From Rhizomys pruinosus (lineage: Eukaryota; Chordata; Mammalia; Rodentia; Spalacidae): a DNA stretch of 64,000 bases. The DNA is taken from assembly GCA_009823505.1 (NCBI GenBank), contig VZQC01006697.1, forward strand, positions 1,352,774-1,416,773, written 5' to 3'. Shown here in pieces: positions 1 to 11,935 of the stretch; the first letter of the stretch is position 1; every line of letters starts with the position of its first letter. Below the pieces are notes generated by a model. That model made no database searches, was not told the DNA's origin, and saw only the letters and a program-made list of their open reading frames with translations. Made by a program: the position numbers and the translations under genes.

Positions 1-182
1 TGTGCGTGTAGGTAGGTGCACCCCTGTCCTGCAATGCTGCGGAGGTCAGAAGAGGGTGTCAGAATCCCCCGGAACTGGAGTTAAAGACAGTTCTTAGCCA
101 CCATGTGGATGCTGGGGATCGAACCCAGGTCCTCTACAACAGTAGTCGGTGCTCTTAACCACTGAGCCATCTCTCCAGCCCC
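1..182 (-). mobile_element. B2 SINE, antisense, cut by window edge
   Basis: Reads as the reverse complement of a B2: the right edge ends ctctccagcccc, i.e. the B2 5' end ggggctggagag. The Pol III B box (ggttcgatcccc) is recognisable on the - strand. The tail lies outside the window. Confidence 0.9.
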
Positions 183-278
183 CTTGTTTTCTAAAGATAC
201 ATTATGATTTGATCTTCTTTTTACTCTGTGGATTGGCAAGATTAAACCTAATGAATACATTACTTTAAATGGTGACTA

Positions 279-512
279 GGGGCTGGAGAGATGATTCAGT
301 GGTTAAGAACACTGACTGCTCTTGCAGAGGACCTGGGTTCGATTCCCCAGCACCCACATGGTGGCTAAGAACCGTCTTTAACTCCAGTTCCAGGGGAATC
401 CGACGCCCTCTTCTGACCTCCGTGGCATTGCACGACACGGATGTACCAACCTAAATGCAGGCAGTACACTCATACACATAAAAAACAATAAATAATTTTT
501 AAAAAATGTAAA
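279..512 (+). mobile_element. B2 SINE
   Basis: Starts ggggctggagagatg, has a tRNA-like head with B box ggttcgattcc, the cacatggtggct core, and ends with catacacataaaaa and an A-rich tail. It lies in the AFF2 intron upstream of the exon at 1376. It lacks the 17-base internal duplication seen in the copies at 14701 and 21432. Confidence 0.92.
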
Positions 513-1375
513 AAAATACAGTGACTGATACAGCTAATTCTTACATTCACTTTGTTTTCAATGTGATGATGGAACCCAAGACATTTCTTGAATTAACTGT
601 CTTTGATTTTGCTCTGTAGTCCTTGCCAATTCTCTACTGAATCCACATATTACTCAGTAACATTGGTGACCTGAACATCACTGTAGGGCTTTTGCCTGCC
701 AGTTTTGTCAGGATCTGCACAGGTCTGACACACTCCCAGCATGAATCGCAAGTGCAAGTCTGGATTTCACAAAACAGTGAGTGAATTACATGAATGGTAA
801 CTTTAGATTCAAATTTACATCCTTTCAATAGTGTACTCTACTAATATATTTCAAATTGTTTCCTACATTTCAACAGAATTATAATAAAGTTTTAAGAGCA
901 TGCCTGTTGAACAAAACATATGAGTCAGAGTTAAAGCAGAAAGTGGTCTTTATAAAAGGGAAATTTTGACATATTAATTATAGTCTTTTTTCCGATTTTA
1001 CAAAAACCATGATCATGTGTTTGCTTGAACCCAGTCCTTTCAACTTCTTTAGAGGTATCATTGCTTATCAAAGTGACAAATTATTCACCTGAATTTTACA
1101 CATATGGGTCATTTGTTCCCACGTGACACACATTTTCAAATAGAGTTTTACTTGTAATTCTAGTAAAATGGAAGTTATACTCTTGTTGCAGCAGCCTTGT
1201 CCAGTGAATGCTTATACTGCAAGTACAGCCACACAGAAATTGAATAGATAGAACTGTTAACAGTGATTTATTATTTGCAAACATTACTCAATTCATGTCC
1301 TCAGTAGTAGCAGTAGATTTTGTTCCCCTTGTATAATTTAACTAATATTAATTTTATATATGTTCTTCTTTAAAG

Positions 1376-1412
1376 GAATCTCAACATCTGACACCAGGAT
1401 TTACCCTACAAA
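1376..1412 (+). CDS. Aff2: AFF2 (FMR2) internal micro-exon, 37 nt
   Basis: Coding exon of AFF2, a nuclear AF4/FMR2-family scaffold associated with P-TEFb-containing elongation complexes and with RNA splicing; loss in humans causes FRAXE intellectual disability (family knowledge). The exon reads ESQHLTPGFTLQ plus the first base of a Lys codon, identical to the human segment as I remember it. It is bounded by a pyrimidine-rich acceptor ending in aaag and a consensus donor, gtaagt, at 1413. It starts at a codon boundary and leaves one base over, which fits the two bases that open the next exon at 1698. The preceding exon, expected to end in ...EEILR, lies upstream of the window. Confidence rests on three consecutive exons matching in order, strand and phase. 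AFF1, AFF3 and AFF4 differ in this stretch as I recall them. Confidence 0.92.
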
Positions 1413-1697
1413 GTAAGTATTTGTTGGGTTTTTTTCCCAATGTCTTTTTAGCCTCCACATCCATATCCTTGCTTCTCTCACCTTTCCTTCATTCCAAATC
1501 ATGTCAGTAAAATAAGAAAAAATAACAGTCACCAAAATTAAATTGTGAGGTTCCCTAATAGTTTCCTTTTTATCTATTATTAAAGCATAAAGCTATGAAA
1601 CTATCTGGGAGGGCTGCATTATGAGGAACTAATTTAACTCTGAACAGTCTTTCAAAAATAGAAACATGAACAGTAATTGTTTGTCTTTTCTATTCAG

Positions 1698-1731
1698 AGT
1701 GGAGCGACCCAACCAGCAGAGCTTCTACAAA
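1698..1731 (+). CDS. Aff2: AFF2 (FMR2) internal micro-exon, 34 nt
   Basis: Second AFF2 coding exon, only 285 bases after the first. It opens with the two bases that complete a split Lys codon, reads WSDPTSRAST, and ends with two bases of another Lys codon completed by the exon at 62499. Human AFF2 reads WNDPTTRAST here (from memory), so I see two conservative changes. The acceptor is strong (gtcttttctattcag). The donor, gtcagt, is weaker than the upstream gtaagt, which is of interest because the intron that follows is over 60 kb. Protein role: part of the serine-rich N-terminal third, just before the conserved acidic LKLSSDEDD patch. Skipping this exon alone would shift the frame. Confidence 0.92.
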
Positions 1732-1914
1732 GTCAGTATCATTCAAGTCGTGAGTACTTGGGTTCCCAAACCAGGCTGATTCAGGGCATTTTGGCAAGGA
1801 AACAGCATCTCAGTGCTAAGCTGGCTCCTTTGTTCTTTCTTTTGGGAGACTATGAAACTTCGCAGTAAAGTGAATTCTACTTACTGGAGAAAATTTAATT
1901 TAATTTCTTTTTGT

Positions 1915-2250
1915 CTTGGTTCTTTTTAGTTGATATAACAAAATACCATATTCCGAGAAGCTTATGGATAAGAGAAACACTTTCTAATTGTCAGAGATCA
2001 AGCCACATGTAAGAATAGTATCTGATGAGATGGCCGTATTTTCACACTAAGCTCACAGAGCACAGAGTGAAATTGGTGAAAAGTCTCCCTGGAATGGCTC
2101 TTAAGTAGGCATTAACCCCATTTCTGAAGGTTCACTCTCTTGACCCAATTACCTCTCCAAAGTCCCACCTGCTGGTACTATCATCCTCTCAGGATGTTAA
2201 CATAAAATTTTTCAGTGTAAAAGTGTGCAGACTAAAGTATCCATGATCAA
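1915..2250. repeat. Probable old interspersed repeat remnant (MaLR/MER-like)
   Basis: The order 'gatataacaaaatacca', '...agagatcaag', 'caattacctctccaaagtcccacctgctggtactatca' (in pieces) resembles a widespread mammalian repeat. I cannot name the family reliably. Related fragments appear to lie near 26510, 34960 and 37640. Confidence 0.45.
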
Positions 2251-4572
2251 CAAGTAAGATGATAGATGAATGTGACCAGTAGCATGCTGGAACATGATTG
2301 TGGTGTTAGAGCAAAGAATATTTGTATCCTACATTGTGCCTAGCTATAGAGCCTCACGTTACTTCAGATGCAGGCAATAACTAACAATAGTTAGTTACTA
2401 GAATGAGCAAGGGACATATTTAATCCAACAAGATTCAACGTGAAATGTAGTGTTACTTGCTATGGCCAGGTAGTCTAAGACTCCACTGTGTGTAGATAAT
2501 CTGCTATCCATATATTAAATCTGAGCAAGAGCAGCCAGGAAGAAAGAGTTTAGAAGTCAGGGCGCTGCAATTCACTTTGCACTCTCTTCATTTTTATTAG
2601 TGTCAACTAGAGGAGGAGTTTGGAGCAAGCAATTTCCTCTGATGAACTATTGTAGATTTTTTTTAAATCCATTTGCCCAAGAGTGTATCATGGGAGTATT
2701 TATGTCACAACCTCTTTCCTTCCTGGCAATATAAAGTGGAAGTCAACTTTTCTGTGTGAGTAGTAACACATACTTGAAATTTTTGAAAATGAAATAATTT
2801 ATGACACACATGTGGCCTAATGGCACACTTGAAGTGAATTGCTTGCCTTTTGGAAGATCATGAATAATTGTGTAATACAACTGGAAATGACTCCAGATAG
2901 ACTGAGACTCTGACCTAGTCCATGGAGTTTGTACTACATGCTCTTGAAGAATGTGATTGTGAACCACGAATACCCTGACCTGATCACCGGTGTTCTTACT
3001 TGGTTTTGTGGTCTTCCCTGTGCCTTCTAGTAAAATATTGAGCTTCAACAACTGAGATGCCTCAGTTTTACAGTGCAAGACAAAACAAGAAAGAGGAATA
3101 AACAGAAACACTGAAAAACGAACAATCTCTGATATTGTACTTTTCATTTTTCCCATTAATCACATAAACTATCCTTCTTGTGATCCTAAATGAATGGTAG
3201 ATCTGACTTCCATGGGATCACCACAAATTACCTACCTCTTATCACAAATAATACATATTTAGGAAGTCAGTGCAAGTTTGCAAATATGAAAGAATATAAA
3301 ATTATGCTTCCAGGATAAAATCACCTTACTCTTAAAAGCATGCATATTAGACTTCCAGTGTGAAATATATTCCTTTCCATTCATACCAGAGAATGCAATA
3401 TTTCAGTAGTCTATAACATAAATAAACATGTCAATGGTGGTTTATAGTTGACAGCCACACTTTTTAGAACAGTACTTTATATCATAGTATCTAGTGTAGT
3501 TAGTAAGACTAAAATCCTCTGTAGTGTCAGCAAGACTTGAAAATACCAAGTCTAATTTATGAATGAGTTTCAGTGATTTGGAATATTTAAAGTCTAAGCA
3601 CTGTCCATCAGCTTGTATTTGCAATGGCAGGATATGAGTTTAACACAAAGAAGAGCAGAGATGTAATAAAATTGTTTTTATTTTTTAGCTTCCAAATTAC
3701 TATCAGACATAATTAATATTATCCATTATTGTACTATGGTAAGCTAATTTTTAGGATTTTCGAGTTGGTAGGGTAATCCTCCAGGTTATTAAGAACATTC
3801 TGAGTGTAGACAGACTGCAAATGTGTGGAACTTCGTAAGAACAAATTCCCGAGATGACAAAGATATACACTTGTGGACAGCAATTGTGTCAGGAATGTTC
3901 CCTGTCACTTAGTACAGTGGAGAGAGATTATAGCCTTATAAAACAGAATCCTTTAAATTCTGAGACATTCTATTTTCTTCAGCTTGGCTTATTTTTCCCT
4001 ATTGACAAGTTGCAATTCTTCTATTCAAGTGTGGATTTCTTATAAGGACTTTATGCATGAGCAGCAAACCTGTGAACATTGGTCCCAGTGGGTCTGAGTG
4101 CAGTTTTGTAACTACCCAGGGTCTTTCTTTGTTCTTGACATTTGCTGGTCTCTGTGGACCCAAACCACAGCACTTGACAGGCCTCTTGGATATTTTTTTT
4201 ACCCCTCTCACTGTATTTTGTTGATATCTAGTGTTTGATTTAGGGTGTCTGCTCATCAACATCCTAACCTATTACAGGTGAATCTCTACATATACATGGT
4301 ACAAAGTAATTGAACAGTGGGAAGTTAGGGGATTGGGTTTGTGCATTTGCCAAACAGAAATCATAGTGTTTGGATGAAATATTGACCCTAGATGAATTTA
4401 TGTTTAAAGTATACAAAAACCCTTAAAGCAAATTAAAACAACTTAATGAGCAAATGTACAATCACAGATAAATACCCATGAACAAGTTTGTTAGACACCG
4501 AATGTAAGCATACTATTTAGTAATGAAAGCCAACTACATAAAAGTACATTTAAATTTAATATTTAATAAAGT
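2251..4572. other. Intron, no recognisable element
   Basis: AT-rich intronic sequence. A 137-codon open frame on the - strand (2743-3156) resembles nothing I know and has no supporting context. No repeat, RNA or splice-bounded exon was recognised. Confidence 0.55.
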
Positions 4573-4727
4573 CTACCCAGGCATGGTGGTGGATGCCTTT
4601 AATCCCAGCACTCTGGAGGCAGAGGCAGGAGGATCTCTATGAGTTCAAGGCTAGTCTGGTCTATATAGTGAGTTTCAGGCCATCTGAAGCTACAGGGAGA
4701 CCTTGTCTCAAAAAGACCTCAAAACAA
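4573..4727 (+). mobile_element. B1 SINE
   Basis: Reads caggcatggtggtggatg, then cctttaatcccagcactc, gagttcaaggctagtctgg and gggagaccttgtctcaaaa: the 7SL-derived B1 body in + orientation, with an A-rich tail and moderate divergence. Confidence 0.9.
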
Positions 4728-5207
4728 TAATTTAATCATTTCTAGAGGCTAGAAGACCTTGCACTCAGCCTCCTCTACTGCCAACTCTCAGCCTCTGTGA
4801 ATCTGAGTTGTATTATAATCTTTGAAATAGCCTTAACTCAAGTCTTTTAAACTCAATGGAGTTTCTAAATTGCTTGCCAAATTAATTGTGTCCCCCAATA
4901 GAGTGAGGCATGAGCTTGAGATGCTCAAATTATTTTTCTCAGGAATGTAGAGCTATATACTTGAACATGGGTATTGTGTCCATTCTGTATATAAAAGATG
5001 TACTTATTTTGATTAGTACATTCCAGCTCTCAGCAAGTTTCATGTTACTTTTCAGATACATAAGCCTGCCATTAAAGAAAAATAGAGGAGAAAACAAGAA
5101 CTTTTATTTTCTTTGTTAAATTACGTGACTTTAATTGATTACAGTATATTGCCAATTACTTGCCACTATAGTATCCTTTCTTACCTCCTTACTATTTAGA
5201 TTTGGTG
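4728..5207. other. Intron, nothing recognised
   Basis: AT-rich sequence without a recognised element between the B1 and the hAT-like repeat. Confidence 0.5.
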
Positions 5208-5215
5208 AGGCATTG

Positions 5216-5581
5216 TGGTGGTTTGAATGAGTGTCCCCCATAGGCTTTAAGTATTCAGACATTTGTCTCCAGTTGGTGGCACTGTTCTTGGAGGTCTTAG
5301 AAGGTGTGGCCATGCTAGAGGAAGTATGTTATTGGGGAGCAGGCTGAGTGAGCTTAACAAGCCTTGTAGTCTCCAGTCGCTCTCTCTCTCTCTCTCTCTG
5401 CTTCCTGTGCTCATTGCGAAATGTGAACCTTGGCTTGCTGCTCTAGCTCCAGCTGCCATGCCTCCTGCCACAGTGGACTCTGATTCCCTGGAACCATCAA
5501 TAGTAAGCTCAAATAAACTCTTCCTTTGATAAGTTACTTGGTCATGGTGTTTTATCACAGCAACAGAAAAGTGACTAATAC
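5216..5581 (+). mobile_element. Rodent hAT-like short DNA transposon (URR1-type, name tentative)
   Basis: Begins tggtggtttgaatgagtgtc, has cagttggtggcactgtt, a (CT)n core near 5380-5399, and ends ttggtcatggtgttttatca then cagcaacagaaaag...ctaatac. The same edges occur at 38227. Flanked by aggcattg (5208-5215) and aggcatcg (5582-5589), an 8-base duplication with one mismatch, as expected for a hAT element. The family name is from memory. Confidence 0.7.
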
Positions 5582-5589
5582 AGGCATCG

Positions 5590-6505
5590 AAACAACAAGA
5601 ATTACAATAAATAAAGAAAAACAGATAACATGCATTCTTTGGACCCAAGAAGAATTCTCAGATAGCTTCCATGAACTCGTAACTTTTGAAGTTAACTATT
5701 TTTTTTTTACTTCAGTTAACTTTGTGAGTGCTTTTGATGATGGCAACTACAGATATCAAATTCCTGTGTTAACTTTGCTTGCTGGCATATGAAATCTGTC
5801 TAATTGGAAACCATCCAGGAGTCCTCTTATTCAAGAAGCTCTGTGTTTTAAGGCATGCTATTGAGAATATTCAGATAGTTTCCAGACAAGCCCAAATATA
5901 AGGCCAGATGTAATCAGAATACTGTTTTTCCTTGCTATAAAACCAGTACCTCCATTTATAGTATTGACATAATATTGACTGCTTGCCTGAAAACATCAAC
6001 CATGAATCCTGAAAGTAGATGAAAGGCTGTATGGACTCAGATTGACTATGGTCAACCATAGTTTTCTTGTAGATAGTTAAAATGTATGTTGCATGAACAA
6101 ATGCTTGCATATAGTTCTAGGAAACAGGAAAAGAAGCTATGTTATTACAAAAATGGTAGAAATGTTACAAACTAACTATTGTGCTTTTGAGCACAACTGC
6201 CAGGCTGGCTATTGGATGTACATTGTCCTCTTAACTTTATCAGCCATCCTAAACCTAGAATACAGTGTTTTTCCCTTAAAGTTTATGTAGTCCACTTGGA
6301 AGACAAATTAAATATACATGCTTAACTCAAATGGACATTTTGACAACAAACATACCAAAGACCTAAGTAGCACTGTTCTTTGGTGGAATGTTCAAATATA
6401 GCCTGAGTATCCTAGAGATTTACATATCTCCAAATTCCCACTGGGCTGTCTTTTTACATGAGATTTGATGGATTTATGAATTTGGTACACCAAATTTGGC
6501 CTCTT
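5590..6505. other. Intron, nothing recognised
   Basis: No recognised repeat, RNA gene or exon. Confidence 0.5.
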
Positions 6506-6650
6506 GGTCAGGCATGGTGGCACATCCATAACCCCCATAACCATAGCACTTGGGAGGTGGAGACAGGAAACCCAAGTGTTTGAGGCCAGCACCAGCTATT
6601 TAATGAGGTTGAGATCAGGCTGTGCCACATGAGACTCTGTCAAAAAGGAA
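6506..6650 (+). mobile_element. Degenerate B1-related SINE
   Basis: ggcatggtggcacatccata, agcacttgggaggtggagac and gagactctgtcaaaaagg give the B1 order, but the middle is strongly diverged; it may be an older proto-B1 copy. Confidence 0.65.
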
Positions 6651-6669
6651 AATGAAAGAAAGGAATTGT

Positions 6670-7029
6670 TCTAATTTATTTCTTATTGCTATGATATATA
6701 CACTGACCCAAACCAACTCGGGGAAGAAAGGGTTTATTTGGCTTCAAACACAGTTTACCATCAAGGAAAGCCAGGCAAGAAAGCCAGGGCAGGAACCTGG
6801 AGTACAGAACCTGGAAGAACATTGCTTACTGACTTGCTCTTCTGACCCTGTGCTCAGCCTGCTTTCTCGTACAATACAGGACCACCTACCTGAGAGGCGG
6901 CACCACCCACGGTGGGTTAGACCCTCCTACATCACTCAACAATCACGAAAATGCCTCACAGACATGGCCACAGGACTGTCAAATGGAGGCAATTCTCCAA
7001 TTGAGCTCCCTCAACCCAGGTGGAGAAAC

Positions 7030-7032
<3 letters not shown>
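6670..7032. mobile_element. Rodent nonautonomous DNA-transposon-like repeat
   Basis: ttgctatgatatatacactg, gggaagaaagggtttatttg, ggcaggaacctgg and cctgctttctcgta follow the order of a common rodent repeat of the 'gctgtgataaaacaccatga' type. I do not trust my memory of its formal name. A long GA run follows its distal part. Confidence 0.55.

Positions 7033-7080
<48 letters not shown>
7033..7080 (+). repeat. (GA)n microsatellite
   Basis: About 24 pure GA dinucleotides. This run inflates a spurious open frame ending in Arg-Glu repeats. Confidence 0.97.
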
Positions 7081-7083
<3 letters not shown>

Positions 7084-8320
7084 TAGCCTTTTGTATCTGG
7101 TTATAAAGCTTCAGGGATACATGTTGAGCTTCTTGGAAGAAATATGACCTCTCTGCTTCAGAAGGTACAAAACTGGATCAAAATGAATTTATTTAACTAG
7201 CATCATCTCTAAACTTTTTCTAAATGTTATGAAGATTCCACTACCATAGAGAACAACAAGATTATGAGAAATTTTTTAGAATGCTATAACTGATAGAAAC
7301 AAAACATTATTTCTTAGATGAATTTTTACCAATTTAATGAAAAAAAAACAACCCTCACATTCATTACAATCATGACCATCCTTCTGCCAAAACTTTCATC
7401 ATCAAAAATGTTTCCTCAGAGAATTTGATTTGAGAGCAATAATCCACTCCAACAATTTCAAATATTCTTCCCTAAGTAGATGTTTAGTCTGCGACTTAGA
7501 TGTAATTCAGTAGCAAAACGACTGTGTAATATGTCTGGAAAATCTTATTTTCTTAATCAGATTAATCCTTAATAAAAACACATGATTTAGTACTTGGAGT
7601 TTAGAAGTACTGGTAATCGCTGTCTGTTAACCTAAGTAACTCTCATGAAAAAAAAAATTAATCTTGTTGAATGTCAGTAGTGGCAGCGATTCTGATTTAT
7701 ATACTGCAAACTCTGCCAACTCTTGCATTTAACCTGTCTTATATGCCCCCTGTCTCAGAGATTGCCAGCTTTTCCTAGGACTTAATGTATTTTTGGAAGT
7801 CCTCCACTGCATCAGGGGCCGCCACCTGGGAACAGAGAAAACAAAATTTGGCAGTCCATCCAGGCTGTGAATTAAAGGGAATTCACAGTTTGAAAAGAAT
7901 CAGCATGAGGTCCTTAAGAAGAAGAATCAGACATCAAGAGGATTTTATGTTGAGGACTGTATATTGGCTAATGTTTCAACAAGCAGTATTGGCATTGGGA
8001 ATATTCACATCATGGAGTTCTGACACCACTGTGTCTTGATGGGTGCCAAGACCTAGACCTAGGACTTCTTTAAAAGGGGTGAGGGATTTCCACTTCGACT
8101 ATACAAAATAAAATCAGATTTTTTCCTTGCCTTGTAGTTGAAAGATCAGTTTTTATTGTTGTGGTGCTGTTTTTGGATCCAACACTATAACAGGATTCAT
8201 ATATTGCAGATACATTTTTAAACACCTCTATAATTGGGAAAATATGCCTTTCATACTTTTCCTCTCTAGGAAATAGTGAGTAATTCTTCAACTTGATTTG
8301 ATATCCACAATCATTCATTC
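7081..8320. other. Intron, nothing recognised
   Basis: AT-rich intron; no recognised element. Confidence 0.5.
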
Positions 8321-8625
8321 ATTTAGGCATTCATTGCTTTTAACAAATATGTGTTCAGCAACTGTTTCATATATGGCTCCTGGCCAAACATGACAACTCA
8401 GGGAAAATGCCATGCTTTTTTCTGAGAGCTCACAGTCTCAAGAAGATTATTCATCATACTTATCTAGTTCCTACTATGTGCCAGGCACTTCCTATGTGCT
8501 CTTCTTGTGTACAAGTACATGGAGTTCAACATCATTACAAAAGCAGAAACCAAAGCTCAGAGTCACTGGGAAGTACATTGCTCAAAGTGCCACTGTTGGA
8601 AAGGGTAAAGCTTGGACTGGCTCCT
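8321..8625 (-). repeat. Ancient L2/MIR-type remnants
   Basis: cattcattcatttaggcatt, tctgagagctcacagtct, then ttcctactatgtgccaggca and ctcagagtcactgggaag. These are mammal-wide L2/MIR motifs, the last ones reading as an antisense MIR. Boundaries are approximate. Confidence 0.6.
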
Positions 8626-8800
8626 GAGCATATGCTCTTTTTACATTAAAACCGAGTTTGGACACTTTGGAAGTAGCCATACTTACTTAATCTTATTTAA
8701 ACTTTAAACCAAAGTGGACCGATCTCAACTCAGACCTACATAATAGCCATCATATTGGTTGAAATAAGGGATCTACATAGAATTGCTGACTTCACACAGT

Positions 8801-8825
8801 CCCCCCCCCCAAAAAAAAAAAAAAA
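8801..8825 (+). repeat. Poly-C followed by poly-A tract
   Basis: Ten C then about fifteen A bases, adjoining homopolymers and a likely length-variable site. Confidence 0.9.
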
Positions 8826-8999
8826 CAAACAGGGAACGGTTTCCCTCATTTGTGGATGCTAGTACCAAATCCCCTAGATGAAAGGCAATCTGAGCAATGC
8901 TATTGTTATATTTCTTTCTATCTGAAAGCAACTATGATTTTATAATGTGAATCTCTTAATGAGCCCTAGAATTAACTTATCACTTACTTTCAGACACGG

Positions 9000-9430
9000 T
9001 AATTAATGTATATGGGCAGAAGGTATATATTCATATTTTAGAGAGAGTGATATAAAATTAAAGGGAAAAATGTGAACTCCTAAACATATATGAGAGTTAA
9101 CATACAGTTTATTCCTGGAGGACATAATTCTGCTACATATATGACATTTATATAGCCATATTTTGGAGCAATATAATTGGGAGGGAACAACAACCACATA
9201 AGGACTGGGTCAAAGAACGGACTGATATAGTTAAATTCTGCCCAAAACAATAAACTTTTGCAGAAAAAAATTTAAAAAGACTTAGAGAAAGATTCAAGAC
9301 ATGTATGACAGAATGCATGAACTGGGGTTGGGTAGGGGGGAGGGAAAGGAGAATATGTCTAAATTGAACTGAAATATGATGTTTGAAATACAAAAAACAT
9401 CAAGAAATATATTATATTTAAAGAAATAAA
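9000..9430 (+). mobile_element. L1 3' UTR fragment, sense
   Basis: Reverse-complement counterpart of the antisense L1 ends at 28014, 48660 and 53239: 'ttctgcccaaaacaataaac', 'agacttagagaaagattc', 'atgacagaatgcatgaac', then a G-rich tract (9325-9350) and a loose A-rich end. Only the 3' UTR is present, i.e. strong 5' truncation. Confidence 0.78.
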
Positions 9431-9885
9431 TAATTCCTGACTTCAGTCTTCCATTTATTACCTATACTGTGCATGCTAATGTGGAAATTATGGAGGTAGA
9501 TTTCTTCTCACCTCAGAGCCTGTAGGCAGGTGGCATCATCAGGACTATAACTATACAATATTCCCTACAGTGTGGGTAAGCAGTCTATACCTGCAAGGAG
9601 CTTGCATCATAATGAAAACTCTGGATTATATTGATTGTAATGGCATGGGATAGGAATATTTCTCTCTAGAAATTTCCATTTTACCATATTAAAGCAAAAT
9701 AAAGAGAGAGAACTGGTATCTGCATCTGCTTTTATGAGTGGTTCCATCAACTTTCATGCTTAGCAACCTGTTGGATAATAGGAAAGGTTTTTTTTTTTAT
9801 CTTTCATAGTAGATTAAAAAAATCCCCATCTGTTATCAACATTGTGACATATATTGGAGCTTTACTAAGTGTTTAAAACAGGAAC

Positions 9886-10058
9886 TAGCTGGCGGGGTGG
9901 TGCACACCTTTAATCCTAGCAGAGGCAGAGGCAGAGGCAGGCGATCTTTGTGAGTTCAAGGCCATCCTGGTCTACAGAGTGAGTTCCAGGCCAGCTGGGG
10001 CTACAGGGAGACCCTGTCTCGAAAAGACCAAAATAAAAGATAAAAAATAAAATAAAAC
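9886..10058 (+). mobile_element. B1 SINE
   Basis: gctggcggggtggtgcac, ctttgtgagttcaaggcc and gggagaccctgtctcgaaaa, followed by an A-rich tail. A short deletion/duplication (gaggca repeated) lies in the left part. Confidence 0.92.
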
Positions 10059-11800
10059 ACTAACTAGGGTTGAAGCAAACAATACTGGTAGAATACACAA
10101 ATTAATAAGATAACAAAATTAATTTCAAAATTATAAGTGAATGCAGGGTTGTAATAACTCCCCACATGCACATATGCACACACATTCTATATCTCAGAGT
10201 ATGAGGTCTTTCTAAAGCTTTTTGATCAAATGAGCCTTATGGGCACACATGCACACTTTTTCACATATTATCTTATAAAATGCTGCCATCAGAGATACTT
10301 TCCTGTGCACTGTGATTGATCAATGTAAATCATGTCTAGCAGCTTCCTGTGAGCAGTAGAGCAGTTCTGTTACAGAGCCAGGTGTAAAGCAACCTGGCAT
10401 AGAGAGAATCAATATCTCCTCAAATTCACCTACCCAAAGAGGAGCACAGCTGAGACCAGGAGACTACTTGCCAGTTAGAATATGCTGCCTTGTCCCCAGA
10501 TTCTCCAGAACACATCAATTGGAATCCTAGTAAGTCTACAGGCCCCAGGTGAAGAAAAAAATGACAACAAGAGTACACATGCCTCATGTATCACGCCTAG
10601 AAATTAAAAAAAAAGAAGCAAATAAAAACTCAATTGAGACTTGACTAGATGACAAGAAATATCCTCCCCGTTTCTAGACTATTCATTTTGTTTCTCCACC
10701 CTATCAAGCATCTCTAAGACAGTCAGATCGTTCACCACAATTACATTATTGGGAATGTTATGTTTTAATGGTCTGCTCTTTTCAGAGCTGCTAAAAGTCC
10801 TTCCATTTTACTGACGAGTGGAGAGCAGTGTTTGTAGAGTACTGCAGATGTATGCACAATTACAGCTACAATATCAGTTGACTAATCTGACAAATGCCTT
10901 CCTTTGTGGTTCACCCATCAATATTAGCAATAGGCACAAGAAAGGAAAAGTCTCAAAGCTATCTGATTGACATCTCCAAATATGCTGCCAAACCTGAGAT
11001 AGATGGTTGCAGGGAATAAAATAAGGTTGGATAGACCTTCTGAAAATCAAATGATCAAATTCTTTATATATTTTCCACCCTGTGGGATGCCAACACCCAA
11101 GATTTCCCACTGTGACATATTATTACATTTCCACGTTCTTAACTGAGGAAGCAAGATGCAGAAGAGTGTGGTTTTAGAAAGAAAGTGTATAAGAAAGGAT
11201 GGAAGGTAATGATTTCTCAAACCATAACCCTACCAGATACATTATTTTTGAAGTTACTTGATTCTGGAAAATATTGCCTACATTAATAAAATCCAAGATA
11301 GGTACCTCAATATTGTAACAGTGTAGAATATTCCCAATTTTCAATTATTCAGAGGTAAAACATTTTAAAGTCCCTGCTATTGATAATAAATAGAAATTCT
11401 CAAAGCTACCTGAATATTGAAAGTATCATCTAAATTTCTGCAAAGTACTTTTCATAGACCATATAGTACAAGAAGAAAGAAAATTAACGGTCTATCACCA
11501 ATATGCTTGGATAATTCTAGCCAAGTCTTTGAATTACCTGCTATGCTCCTCACCCTGTGGAAGTTCACAGACATCATCCATGGTGTCTTTACCACACCCT
11601 TATGAGACAGATATTGTTATCATAACAGCAGCAACAGTATCCCTCCCATGGTTGTCCTTTTCAGTACTCCGAGATGGTACGATAAAATAATATGTGTTCA
11701 CAGAGTCCACAAACTTACTAGCAAGGGATTCAGGCCTGCCCAGAGCTCTTTGTTTCAGATCATTTAATGGATTCACGTATTTTATCACATTGAAACCTCA
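10059..11800. other. Intron, repeat-poor
   Basis: No transposon or exon recognised. Includes a poly-A patch near 10605. Confidence 0.5.
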
Positions 11801-11935
11801 TTCTACTTGGAGAGGCAGATGCGATTAAACCAATTTTATGGAGAAGGAAATTTTATCTCAAAGAAATTAAATGACTTGCTGAAAATCACAGAGCTACTTA
11901 AGGTTGCTAGAATTGAATACCACAATTCTTGTATT
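11801..11935 (-). repeat. MIR SINE, antisense
   Basis: Reads like reverse-oriented MIR: 'attttatggagaaggaaatt', 'aaagaaattaaatgacttg', 'aaaatcacagagctactta', parallel to 'gaggaaactgaggc...aagtaacttgcc...gtcacacagcta'. Old and diverged. Confidence 0.7.

Noticed and set aside
297..345. tRNA-like A and B boxes (here and in all B2 copies)
   Set aside because: They belong to the tRNA-derived B2 head; no cloverleaf or mature tRNA is present.
2743..3156. 137-codon open frame on the - strand
   Set aside because: No similarity recognised; opposite to AFF2 and in intron. Chance frame.
6622..7086. 154-codon + strand frame ending in Arg-Glu repeats
   Set aside because: Runs through a DNA-transposon-like repeat into a (GA)n microsatellite.
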